A stretch of 64,000 nucleotides of DNA from Oscillospiraceae bacterium. GTDB taxonomy: Bacteria > Bacillota > Clostridia > Oscillospirales > Acutalibacteraceae. Where the stretch lies: positions 1 through 64,000 of the forward strand of contig SVOQ01000003.1 of assembly GCA_015066345.1 (NCBI GenBank), given 5' to 3'. The notes under the pieces are model-generated. The model saw only the letters and a list, made by a program, of their open reading frames with translations. It did not search any database and was not told the origin of the DNA. Shown here one piece after another: positions 32,885-41,694 of this stretch (the first letter of the stretch is position 1; every line of letters begins with the position of its first letter). The position numbers and the translations under genes are program-made.

Positions 32885-35251
32885 TTAACACATAACTGCG
32901 GTGGACGCAGGGTCAAGACGACGGATAATATCCTGTTGAATAGCGGGTGAAAGGTCTAAGAAGTTAACAAATGTGCCGTGTATTCTCATAATGTAAACCC
33001 CTGAGGGTGCATATTTCTGAGGCTCTGCAAGTACCTTTTTGAGAATTTCGGCAGTTGTAACGTTAACATAGAGGTAGAAAGGAGCAACATTTTTATTAAG
33101 CTCGTTGAAGAATAAGGGTTTCATAACCTTGTCACGGAATTCAACACCCTTGCCCTCATAATCTTTAGCTATAAAGTATTTGGGGTCAATGCCGAAATGG
33201 GATGCATAACCACCGCACATTTTGTTAAATGGGAGTTTCATAAGTGAAAGTGTACGGAAACCAAGACCGTTCTGTGCTTCGCCGTAAAGGGGGTCTACAC
33301 CGTAGTTGAGCATATCTCGTGATTTTCTGCCACAGGGAAGTGCACCAACCCAGTATCCATAAAGAAGGTGTGTTGAGGGGGTGGAGAAATCAGGTCTGAA
33401 ATTATTGCCGAGATAGTTCTTTTGTGCACGTACCATATCGGCGATTTTTGATGTTACTTCGGCAGTTTCACGGTCAACTTCGTCAATATTGTTACCGAAT
33501 TTAGGTGCGGAAAGTAAGAATTCTCTTAATTCGTCGTAGCCTTCAAAATTATTTTTAAGAGCATCAAGAAGATTTTGTGCAGCTTCGGGTCTTTCATTCA
33601 AGAGTTTATCAATAGCGATAAAAGAGTCTGCAACAACACTTGAACCGTGAATAAGGCAACCGCTACCATTGTACTTTGTACTTTGGTGGTTGATATCACG
33701 GGTGTCGTAACCGCTTTCAATACCACCCATAACAGTACTGAGGAAGGGTACGGGTAAGTGGGAAATGGCTCTTGAGGCACCGTTTGCGGCTTTAACCATT
33801 TCGTCACAGAAATACTGTGCGTTTTTATAGAAAAGCTCACGGATATTTTTAAGTAAAGTAAGAGCATCACTTTCCTCGCAAACAGTACCGATTTTTTCAC
33901 CGGTTATTGTTGAATAACCATTGTTAAGGGTAAGTTCGAGTACTTTACCTAAATTGAACCAACTGTTTGTGGTGTTGCCGTTGTCTTTACCCATAATGAG
34001 AGGCTCCTGACAACCTGCAATAGAGGTATCCTCAACATCATCAATATCAATTCCTGCCTCAGGTAATACCTGAAAGAGGGAATCGTCATTAAAGAAAGAG
34101 GGTGTGAGACAACCGGGTGTGAAAAGGAATCTGCCAAGTTCTTCGTAAAGTTTCTGAGGAGTGTTTTTATGTAACTTTACAGAAAGTATGGGTTGGGGTA
34201 AATTCATATCGTAGTACGCATCCAGAAGTGCGTAGGTTGAGTCGTTTGTAAGGTCATTTCCGCCCTTGTCGCGACCGCTTACAATAAGGTTTTGTGATAT
34301 AGCCCAACTTCTGTCGGCAACGTTAAAGAATACAAGCAAATGCTTGAAGAGTGCGGCGGTTTCATCTCTTGAAAGACCGTCAGCAGCTCTGTAAGGCTCA
34401 AAAATTCTGTCTGCGTTACCAACGGAAAAAGCAAAGGGGTTTGGGGCTTGTTCAAGACACATAATCTCCCATAAAAGAATAAAACTCTGGATTGCTTCGT
34501 AGAGAGTTTGTGCGCCGTTTTCAGGGACTTTTGCGAGTGTTTCTGAGAGAAGTGTTAACTGTTCTTTTCTTTCACCCTCGGAGTTAAGAAGTTTTTCGTC
34601 GGCAATTTCTTTATATCTTTTTGCAAGAATAAGAACGCAGTCAAGGGCAATTTTCATTGCCTCATAGTTTTCGTTTTGCTCTGGATTTGCAGTTTTCTGT
34701 TTTTCTTCAATATCTTCGAGCATCTTTTTGACACCGTGTTTTAATGCGTAACGCATATCGGGGATAAGGTGACCCGTTACCTGCTCAATAAAGAATGCAA
34801 CTTCACCTGTAAGGGTTTCGCAGTTTTTGTAAACTTCACTTAAGGATTTAACATAATCACTTTGTTTGTCAAGTTCGCGAAGTGCATTGATACGCTCTGC
34901 AGTAAATTCCTCCGTAGGGTCAATATCATCATATACTGCGGTAGGGTCACAATAACCTGCGAAGGTTTCAACGCGGAATGAGGGGTTAATAAGAGCGTAG
35001 CTTCTTGCGAAAGCATCCCTTTGTGTACCGGCAAAAACCGCATAATCACTTATGGATAAGGGGAGGATTTTAACTGCCTCGCGGAATTTTTCGGCAGCCC
35101 TTTTCATAGGGGGTAAGTCCGAATATTTTTCGTTATATTTCTGCTCGGTTTCTTTTATAATAAACCAACCCTCAAGATGGTTTATAGCTCTTTCTTCTTT
35201 AAAAAGAAGCTTAGCAGATTCGGTTGTTTTTATAGGGTCAAAATTATACAT
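32885..35251 (-). CDS. Glycyl-radical enzyme of the pyruvate formate-lyase/diol dehydratase superfamily, function unknown
   Basis: 788 aa. The active-site cysteine is Cys414 in IAGCQEPLIMG with Glu416 as likely base. Dehydratase- and lyase-type family members usually read GCVE there. The glycyl radical is Gly759 in RIHGTFVNF, followed by the usual IQQDIIRR helix. The Cys-X-Glu pattern points to a dehydratase- or lyase-type reaction on a hydroxylated substrate rather than pyruvate formate-lyase, which has paired cysteines. The activase is encoded 9 bases upstream, and a sugar kinase and a phosphosugar isomerase follow. The substrate may therefore be a deoxy or amino sugar or polyol, but this is inference. 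Confidence 0.85.
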   Translation of the reverse strand: MYNFDPIKTTESAKLLFKEERAINHLEGWFIIKETEQKYNEKYSDLPPMKRAAEKFREAVKILPLSISDYAVFAGTQRDAFARSYALINPSFRVETFAGYCDPTAVYDDIDPTEEFTAERINALRELDKQSDYVKSLSEVYKNCETLTGEVAFFIEQVTGHLIPDMRYALKHGVKKMLEDIEEKQKTANPEQNENYEAMKIALDCVLILAKRYKEIADEKLLNSEGERKEQLTLLSETLAKVPENGAQTLYEAIQSFILLWEIMCLEQAPNPFAFSVGNADRIFEPYRAADGLSRDETAALFKHLLVFFNVADRSWAISQNLIVSGRDKGGNDLTNDSTYALLDAYYDMNLPQPILSVKLHKNTPQKLYEELGRFLFTPGCLTPSFFNDDSLFQVLPEAGIDIDDVEDTSIAGCQEPLIMGKDNGNTTNSWFNLGKVLELTLNNGYSTITGEKIGTVCEESDALTLLKNIRELFYKNAQYFCDEMVKAANGASRAISHLPVPFLSTVMGGIESGYDTRDINHQSTKYNGSGCLIHGSSVVADSFIAIDKLLNERPEAAQNLLDALKNNFEGYDELREFLLSAPKFGNNIDEVDRETAEVTSKIADMVRAQKNYLGNNFRPDFSTPSTHLLYGYWVGALPCGRKSRDMLNYGVDPLYGEAQNGLGFRTLSLMKLPFNKMCGGYASHFGIDPKYFIAKDYEGKGVEFRDKVMKPLFFNELNKNVAPFYLYVNVTTAEILKKVLAEPQKYAPSGVYIMRIHGTFVNFLDLSPAIQQDIIRRLDPASTAVMC

Positions 35252-35260
35252 AAAATCACC

Positions 35261-36004
35261 TCAGGTGTTAATTACATTAAGATTTGCATTTTTAAATTCT
35301 TGTAACAGAGTTTTTATATCTTCATCCGTGACATAACCGTCTGTAACGGTATATTCCATATTGAGTTTAGCGTATTTCTCTTTACCGAATTCGTGATAAG
35401 TGAGTATTTCAAAGAAAAGATTTTCGTTACCTGTTCTTTTTAATTCTTCAAAAAACTTTATAAAATCTTTTGCGGTTTCTTCGCCACAGTTAAAGAATTT
35501 TATAAGCGGAATACGAACGAGGAGTGGTTTTTTGGTTTTGGCTCGGTATAAAAGATTTTTCTTTATAATTTCAATGTTACCGCCAATATAAGATATTTTT
35601 TCTTCGTATGGTGATTTAAAATCAGCTATCATATAATCAACGGTATCAAAAATTTCTTCACATCCCGAAAGGGAAGCGTTGGTTTCGATACAGGTGTGAA
35701 TACCATTTTTTTTGAGTTCTTTTAAAACGGTGATAACGGCATTTTTCTGGCAGGTAACCTCGCCACCCGTAAGGGTGACACCGCCACCGTCTATGAAAAT
35801 CATCTTAGAGGAAAGAGCCTCTTTTATAATATCGTTTACAGAAAGCTTTTGAGAGTTTTCGGTTATTTTTAAACCCTCGGGATTTGAACACCAGGGGCAA
35901 TTGAGATTACACCCTGAAAGGTGATAAACAAGGCGGTTCCCCGGTCCGTCCTGGGAATAGTTAAAGCCTTTCTGGAATATGTATATGAAATCATCTTTTC
36001 CCAA
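35261..36004 (-). CDS. Glycyl-radical enzyme activating protein (radical SAM)
   Basis: 247 aa. Radical-SAM cluster motif CNLNCPWC (Cys32, 36, 39), preceded by DGPGNRLVYHLSG, which is typical of activases, and followed by GGGVTLTGGEVTCQK. No extra ferredoxin insert with additional clusters is present, so it is the short form. It removes hydrogen from Gly759 of the neighbouring enzyme using S-adenosylmethionine. First gene of the five-gene minus-strand operon; two dyads lie 20-75 bases upstream. Confidence 0.9.
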   Translation of the reverse strand: MGKDDFIYIFQKGFNYSQDGPGNRLVYHLSGCNLNCPWCSNPEGLKITENSQKLSVNDIIKEALSSKMIFIDGGGVTLTGGEVTCQKNAVITVLKELKKNGIHTCIETNASLSGCEEIFDTVDYMIADFKSPYEEKISYIGGNIEIIKKNLLYRAKTKKPLLVRIPLIKFFNCGEETAKDFIKFFEELKRTGNENLFFEILTYHEFGKEKYAKLNMEYTVTDGYVTDEDIKTLLQEFKNANLNVINT

Positions 36005-36026
36005 TTTATCACCACCCGTAACTATA

Positions 36027-36075
36027 ATAGTTTATTTTAAACTATAAGTAAAATATATTCAATAATATATTGAAT
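36027..36075. promoter_or_regulatory. Two evenly spaced dyads upstream of the glycyl-radical operon
   Basis: ATAGTTTA-TTT-TAAACTAT (36027-36045) and ATTCAATA-ATA-TATTGAAT (36057-36075): both are perfect 8-3-8 inverted repeats of 19 bp with centres exactly 30 bp apart, about three helix turns. They look like operator sites or paired hairpins in the control region. Confidence 0.5.
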
Positions 36076-36199
36076 TTCATATTGACGAAAATAGATGGTG
36101 GGTTTTGGTGATTTTTACAATAAAAATCTTTGGTTAATTTTTACAAAAATATTATGCGAAATCGTATGCGGTTTTGAGTGAGAAAAGGGTGTAATTCTA

Positions 36200-36228
36200 T
36201 TGACAAAAACATAGTTCTTTGGTATTAT
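36200..36228 (+). promoter_or_regulatory. Sigma-A promoter of the pyrimidine operon
   Basis: TTGACA (36200-36205), 17-base spacer, TATTAT (36223-36228). A leader of about 130 bases follows. Confidence 0.8.
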
Positions 36229-36235
36229 ATTTAAG

Positions 36236-36351
36236 ATCTTTAAGACGGTACGAGATATCGGCAAGATTGAAATATAAATTTATTCGGTACAGGTGCGACT
36301 GTATCAATGTTTTTGTGTGTTCGAGCCTTGCCGTGTGCAAGGCTTTTATTT
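36236..36351 (+). ncRNA. Attenuator leader of the pyrimidine operon
   Basis: A terminator (AGCCTTGC 36324-36331 with GCAAGGCT 36337-36344, followed by TTTATTTTTT) ends just before pyrC. CGGCAAG at 36259-36265 is exactly complementary to CTTGCCG (36327-36333), the left arm and loop of the terminator, and can form an antiterminator. PyrR-type control would fit, but I cannot match the PyrR-binding consensus with confidence. Confidence 0.65.
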
Positions 36352-36367
36352 TTTGAAAGGGATTATT

Positions 36368-37597
36368 ATGACAGAGCAACTTAAGGCAAAAATCGTGAAT
36401 ACAGCTGCAATGGGAATAGACGCTCAGGCGTTCTGTTCAGATGTTGCGGCTCATTTGTGTTCTGATAATGGTATTGCTGTTTTTAATTCACCTGAATATA
36501 TTATTTTTCCCGGCTTTTGCGACGTGCATGTGCATTTTCGTGAGCCGGGCTTTTCTTATAAAGAGACCATAGAAACGGGTTGCAAGAGTGCCGCTCACGG
36601 TGGATATACCGCGGTTTGCACAATGCCTAATTTGAATCCCGTTCCCGATAGTGCGGAGCACCTCAAGGCTCAGACAGATATTATTAAAAAAGATGCTTTC
36701 ATCCACGTTTACCCTTATGCATCTATTACAGTTGGTCAAAAGGGCGAGGAACTTTCCGATATGGCAGATATGAACGAGGATTGCTTCGCTTTCTCTGATG
36801 ACGGTAGGGGAGTTCAGAGTGAAGAACTTATGCGTCAGGCTATGCTTGAAGCCAAAAGACTCGGTAAAGCAATAGTTGCCCATTGTGAGGATAACTCACT
36901 TCTTTACGGTGGGTATATTCACGACGGTGATTATGCAAAAGAACATAATCACAAGGGCATTTGCAGTGAAAGTGAATGGAAACCTATTGAGAGAGATTTG
37001 CGTCTTGTAAAAGAAACGGGTTGTAAATACCACGTTTGCCACATCTCCGCAAAAGAGAGTGTTGAACTTATACGAAAAGCCAAGGCGGAGGGTCTCGACG
37101 TTACTTGTGAAACGGGTCCTCATTACCTTGTGCTTGATGATAATGACCTTGAAGAAAGCGGAAGTTTCAAAATGAATCCGCCACTTCGCTCCGAAGCGGA
37201 TAGACTCGCTCTTATAGAGGGTATAAAGGACGGCACAATTGATATGATTGCCACCGACCACGCACCCCACTCGGCAGAGGAAAAAAGCAAAGGTCTTGCA
37301 GGTAGTGCTTTCGGTATAGTGGGTCTTGAAACCGCTTTTCAGGTTATGTATACAAACCTTGTTAAAACAGGGGTAATAACCCTTGAGAAACTTATAGAGC
37401 TTTTAGCAATAAATCCCCGAAAGAGATTTAATATTCCTTTAGGCACGGATTACACCGTATGGAAATTGGACGTGGATACGGTTATTGATTCAAACGACTT
37501 TTTATCCAAAGGAAAGGCAACACCCTTTGAGGGAATGCCCGTGCAAAGTGAATGCGTACTGACCGTTTGTGATGGTAAAATTGTTTACAAAAAATAA
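36368..37597 (+). CDS. pyrC: Dihydroorotase
   Basis: 409 aa from the ATG at 36368 (GAAAGGGA upstream), 16 bases past the attenuator; the longer frame start lies inside the leader. Amidohydrolase metal motif DVHVHFREPG, the NLNPVPD region, HCEDNSL, the metal His pair in CHISAKES, and catalytic Asp in ATDHAPHS. It closes carbamoyl-aspartate to dihydroorotate in the third step of UMP synthesis. First gene of the pyr operon, so it sets the operon's expression through the leader. Confidence 0.93.
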   Translation: MTEQLKAKIVNTAAMGIDAQAFCSDVAAHLCSDNGIAVFNSPEYIIFPGFCDVHVHFREPGFSYKETIETGCKSAAHGGYTAVCTMPNLNPVPDSAEHLKAQTDIIKKDAFIHVYPYASITVGQKGEELSDMADMNEDCFAFSDDGRGVQSEELMRQAMLEAKRLGKAIVAHCEDNSLLYGGYIHDGDYAKEHNHKGICSESEWKPIERDLRLVKETGCKYHVCHISAKESVELIRKAKAEGLDVTCETGPHYLVLDDNDLEESGSFKMNPPLRSEADRLALIEGIKDGTIDMIATDHAPHSAEEKSKGLAGSAFGIVGLETAFQVMYTNLVKTGVITLEKLIELLAINPRKRFNIPLGTDYTVWKLDVDTVIDSNDFLSKGKATPFEGMPVQSECVLTVCDGKIVYKK

Positions 37598-37650
37598 AAT
37601 ATAATCGGTGATGTTATGTTCTCCGGGACTGAAGAATAACCGTAAGAGAA

Positions 37651-37706
37651 CTACCCACCACCGCTAACGCGGTCCCCCTCCCTATTTCGGCAAAGCCAAA
37701 ACAGGG
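37651..37706. repeat. REP/MITE-like double hairpin between pyrC and carB
   Basis: ACCGC-TAAC-GCGGT (37660-37673) followed by a hairpin CCCT-A-TTT-C-GGC, loop AAA, GCC-A-AAA-C-AGGG (37680-37706). The second hairpin has two symmetric mismatches. GC content is much higher than in the flanks. The form is that of a dispersed palindromic element. Confidence 0.6.
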
Positions 37707-37758
37707 ATGATAAAATTGTTAATAATTGATTTCGATATATATTAAGGAGGCTTCTCAA

Positions 37759-40700
37759 ATGGCAAAGAGAACAGACATTAAGAAAGTTTTAATTATAGGT
37801 TCAGGTCCTATTGTTATCGGTCAGGCGGCAGAGTTTGACTATGCAGGTACTCAGGCTTGTCTTGCTCTTAAAGAGGAAGGTTACGAGGTTGTGCTTGTTA
37901 ACTCCAACCCTGCTACAATTATGACTGACACAATTATTGCAGATAAAGTATATATGGAGCCCTTGACTCTTGAATACGTTGCTAAGATTATCCGTCACGA
38001 GCGTCCCGATGCTATTATTCCCGGTATCGGCGGTCAGACAGGTCTTAACCTTGCTATGCAGCTTGAGAAAAAAGGTGTTCTTAAAGAGTGTAACGTTGAA
38101 CTTCTCGGTACTTCAAGTGCATCTATTGAACGTGCAGAGGACCGTGAAATGTTCAAAGAACTTTGCGAATCCATAGGAGAACCCGTTATTCCTTCAGAAA
38201 TTACTTACTCATTGGAGGAGGCAATAGCTGCGGCAAACCGTATCGGTTATCCCGTTGTTGTTCGTCCTGCATTTACTCTTGGCGGTACAGGCGGCGGTTT
38301 CGCTTACAATGAAGAAGAACTTATTGAAATCGGTACTAATGCATTTAAACTTTCACCCGTTCATCAGGCTCTTATCGAAAAGAGTGTTAAGGGTTATAAA
38401 GAAATCGAATTTGAAGTTATGCGTGATACCAACGACCACGCAATTACCATCTGCGGTATGGAAAATATCGACCCCGTAGGTGTTCATACAGGTGACTCAT
38501 GCGTTGTAGCACCCATTATGACCCTCAGCAAAGAGGATGAGAAGATGCTCAACGATTCAGCTATCAAGCTCATCAAGGAACTTAAAATTGAGGGCGGTTG
38601 TAACGTTCAGTTTGCTCTTAACCCCCATACTTCAGAGTACTATCTTATTGAGGTTAACCCCAGAGTTTCACGTTCTTCCGCACTTGCTTCAAAGGCTTCG
38701 GGTTATCCCATTGCGAGAGTTACTGCAAAAATTGCCGTAGGTATGGCTCTTGAAGATATTCAGATTGCTAACACTAACGCAGCATTTGAACCCAGACTCG
38801 ACTACGTTATTGCTAAATTACCCCGTTTCCCATTCGATAAGTTTACATCTGCTACAAATAAACTTGGCACTCAGATGAAGGCTACCGGTGAAGTTATGGG
38901 TATCGGTTCCAACCTTGAAGAGGCTCTTCTTAAGGGTATCCGTTCCCTTGAAATCGGTGCTAACCATATGTACCTTTCTAAATTTGATAATATGAGCGTT
39001 GATGAACTTCTTGAGTATATTTCAGAGTTCCGCTCCGATAATATCTTCGCTATTGCAGAGCTTATTTATCACGGTGTTTCTCTTGAGAAAATTCACGAAA
39101 TCACTATGATTACACCCTACTTCCTTCAGGCTTTCAAAAATATCATTGATATGGAAGAAAAACTTCGTGTTAATAAGGATTTCGAAATTCTCGTTGCCGC
39201 AAAGAAGATGGGCTTCAGCGATAAATATATTGCACGTCTTTGGAACTGTAATGAATCCGATGTTTACGCAATGCGTAAGGAAAAGGGTCTTTTTCCTGCA
39301 TTCAGGATGGTTGATACCTGTCACACAAATGCGTACATTCCTTATTTCTATTCATCATATACAGGCGAGAATACATCACGTCTTACGGATAAGAAAAAGA
39401 TTATCGTTCTTGGTGCAGGTCCTATCCGTATCGGTCAGGGTGTTGAATTTGACTATTCAACCGTTCACGCAGTTATGACAATTAAAAATGCCGGTTACGA
39501 GGCAATTATTATCAACAACAACCCCGAAACCGTTTCAACCGACTACACAACTGCGGACAAACTTTACTTTGAACCCCTTACTCCCGAAGATGTTATGAAC
39601 ATTATCGAGTTCGAAAAACCCGAAGGTGTTATAACAACTCTCGGTGGTCAGACCGCTATTAACCTTGCACAACCCCTTTATGACCGTGGCGTAAAAATCA
39701 TCGGTACTGACTGTGCAGCCATTGACCGTGCAGAAGACCGTAATGCTTTTGAAAATCTTCTTAATGAATTAAACATTCCCCGTGCAAAAGGTAAGGCAGT
39801 TACTAATCTTGAAGACGGTCTTGCAGCCGCTGCAGATATCGGTTATCCCGTTCTTGTTCGTCCCAGTTTCGTTCTTGGCGGACGTGCTATGCAGATTGTT
39901 GCTAATGAAGACCAACTTCGTCATTACCTTAAAACCGCCGTTGAAATTGACGAGGACAAGCCCGTTCTTGTTGATAAATACATTCAGGGTAAAGAGGTTG
40001 AGGTTGACGCTATCTGCGACGGTAGAGATGTATTCGTTCCCGGTATTATGGAACTTGTTGAAAAAACAGGTATTCACTCAGGTGACTCCATAAGCGTATA
40101 TCCCTCATTCAGTATCTCTAATAAAGTTAAGGGTATCATACTTCAGTATGCTAAAAAACTCGGTCTTGGTATAGGCATTGTGGGTCTTTACAACATCCAG
40201 TTCATTGTTGATGAAAAAGACGATGTTTATATTATCGAGGTTAACCCCCGTTCATCAAGAACTGTTCCCTTCCTTTCAAAGGCAACAGGATACTCACTTG
40301 CAGATATTGCAACTGAGGTTATTATGGGCAAGAGCCTTAAAGAACAGGGTATATTCGATATCTATCCCGAAGAAAAGAAACGTTGGTATGTAAAAGTTCC
40401 CGTATTCTCATTCAATAAAATCCGCGGACTTGACGCTTACCTTTCACCCGAAATGAAGTCAACAGGTGAAGCTATCGGCTACGATGATAAACTTAACAGA
40501 GCTCTTTACAAGGCTCTTCAGGCATCCGGTATGCACCTTCAGAACTACGGTACTGTTTTTGTAACCGTTGCAGATAAGGATAAAGAAGAGGCACTTCCTC
40601 TTATCCGTCGTTTCTACAACCTTGGTTTCAATATTCAGGCTACAATCGGTACTGCTAACTTCCTTAAGGAAAACGGAATCCGTACTCACGTTCTCAAGAA

Positions 40701-40929
40701 ACTCAGTGACGGTAGTGACGAAATTGCAGATGCTCTTCGTCAGGGCCATATTGCTTACGTTATCAATACTAAGGATATTGACTCAACAGGTTCTGCAAAC
40801 GATGGTCTTGAAATCCGTCGTTACGCTATTGAAAATAACGTAACAATCTTTACTGCCCTCGATACAGTACGTGTTCTTCTTGATGTTCTTGAAGAAACAA
40901 CACTTACAATTTCAACAATTGATGCTTGA
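37759..40929 (+). CDS. carB: Carbamoyl-phosphate synthase large subunit
   Basis: 1056 aa from the ATG at 37759 with AAGGAGG 9 bases upstream. Two homologous halves: each begins with a GxGPIxIGQxxEFDY motif (SGPIVIGQAAEFDYAG; AGPIRIGQGVEFDYS) and each carries an ATP-grasp domain (VVRPAFTLGGTGGG; LVRPSFVLGGRAM). A C-terminal MGS-like allosteric domain (RTHVLKKLSDGSDE region) follows. It makes carbamoyl phosphate from bicarbonate, two ATP and ammonia channelled from the small subunit. carA, normally just upstream, is missing here and must be elsewhere. Confidence 0.95.
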   Translation: MAKRTDIKKVLIIGSGPIVIGQAAEFDYAGTQACLALKEEGYEVVLVNSNPATIMTDTIIADKVYMEPLTLEYVAKIIRHERPDAIIPGIGGQTGLNLAMQLEKKGVLKECNVELLGTSSASIERAEDREMFKELCESIGEPVIPSEITYSLEEAIAAANRIGYPVVVRPAFTLGGTGGGFAYNEEELIEIGTNAFKLSPVHQALIEKSVKGYKEIEFEVMRDTNDHAITICGMENIDPVGVHTGDSCVVAPIMTLSKEDEKMLNDSAIKLIKELKIEGGCNVQFALNPHTSEYYLIEVNPRVSRSSALASKASGYPIARVTAKIAVGMALEDIQIANTNAAFEPRLDYVIAKLPRFPFDKFTSATNKLGTQMKATGEVMGIGSNLEEALLKGIRSLEIGANHMYLSKFDNMSVDELLEYISEFRSDNIFAIAELIYHGVSLEKIHEITMITPYFLQAFKNIIDMEEKLRVNKDFEILVAAKKMGFSDKYIARLWNCNESDVYAMRKEKGLFPAFRMVDTCHTNAYIPYFYSSYTGENTSRLTDKKKIIVLGAGPIRIGQGVEFDYSTVHAVMTIKNAGYEAIIINNNPETVSTDYTTADKLYFEPLTPEDVMNIIEFEKPEGVITTLGGQTAINLAQPLYDRGVKIIGTDCAAIDRAEDRNAFENLLNELNIPRAKGKAVTNLEDGLAAAADIGYPVLVRPSFVLGGRAMQIVANEDQLRHYLKTAVEIDEDKPVLVDKYIQGKEVEVDAICDGRDVFVPGIMELVEKTGIHSGDSISVYPSFSISNKVKGIILQYAKKLGLGIGIVGLYNIQFIVDEKDDVYIIEVNPRSSRTVPFLSKATGYSLADIATEVIMGKSLKEQGIFDIYPEEKKRWYVKVPVFSFNKIRGLDAYLSPEMKSTGEAIGYDDKLNRALYKALQASGMHLQNYGTVFVTVADKDKEEALPLIRRFYNLGFNIQATIGTANFLKENGIRTHVLKKLSDGSDEIADALRQGHIAYVINTKDIDSTGSANDGLEIRRYAIENNVTIFTALDTVRVLLDVLEETTLTISTIDA

Positions 40930-40956
40930 TCTATGATACGGTTTAAGGAATAAATT

Positions 40957-41694
40957 ATGAAACAAAGTATTTTTAAAATAATTGAGAATACACAACTTAC
41001 TGCAACAGTTTTTAAAATGAAACTCCAAGGTGATGTGAGCGAAATCACATCACCCGGTCAGTTTGTGAACATTAAACTTCAGGGTCTCTTTCTCAGACGT
41101 CCCATATCCGTGTGCGATAGCGAAAACGGAATTCTTACACTTATTTATAAAGTTGTAGGAAAAGGTACTGAGCAGATGTCAGAAATGACCGAGGGAGAAG
41201 AGCTTGATGTTCTTACAGGTCTCGGAAACGGCTACAACACCGCTCTTTCAGGCGAAAAGCCCGTTCTTTTAGGTGGTGGCGTAGGTGTTCCGCCCCTTTA
41301 TATGCTTGCTAAAAAACTTATTGCCGAAGGCAAAAAGGTGACCGTAATACTCGGCTTCAACACAAAGGAAGAAATTTTCTGTGAAGAGGATTTCAAGGCT
41401 CTCGGTGCTGATGTAATTGTGTCAACTGCAGACGGTTCTTATGGTGTTAAGGGCTTCGTTACGGATGCTTTAAAAGATGTGGATTATACTTATTTTTACA
41501 CTTGTGGTCCCGAACCCATGCTTAAGGCACTTTATAAAGCCACTTCTACAAGCGGACAGTTTAGTTTTGAAGAACGTATGGGTTGCGGATTCGGTGCGTG
41601 TATGGGATGTTCCTGTAAAACAATTACAGGCTACAAGCGTATATGTAAAGACGGTCCCGTTCTTGAAAAGGAGGAGATTTTATGGGCAGATTAA
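40957..41694 (+). CDS. pyrK: Dihydroorotate dehydrogenase electron-transfer subunit PyrK
   Basis: 245 aa. Ferredoxin-reductase fold with FAD motif RRPISVCD, NAD-site LLGGGVGVPPLY, and the C-terminal [2Fe-2S] cysteines in GCGFGACMGCSCKT and KRICKDGPV. It transfers electrons from PyrD to NAD+, which makes the dehydrogenase the anaerobic type 1B enzyme. The gene overlaps pyrD by 13 bases, ensuring equal synthesis of the two subunits. Confidence 0.93.
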   Translation: MKQSIFKIIENTQLTATVFKMKLQGDVSEITSPGQFVNIKLQGLFLRRPISVCDSENGILTLIYKVVGKGTEQMSEMTEGEELDVLTGLGNGYNTALSGEKPVLLGGGVGVPPLYMLAKKLIAEGKKVTVILGFNTKEEIFCEEDFKALGADVIVSTADGSYGVKGFVTDALKDVDYTYFYTCGPEPMLKALYKATSTSGQFSFEERMGCGFGACMGCSCKTITGYKRICKDGPVLEKEEILWAD

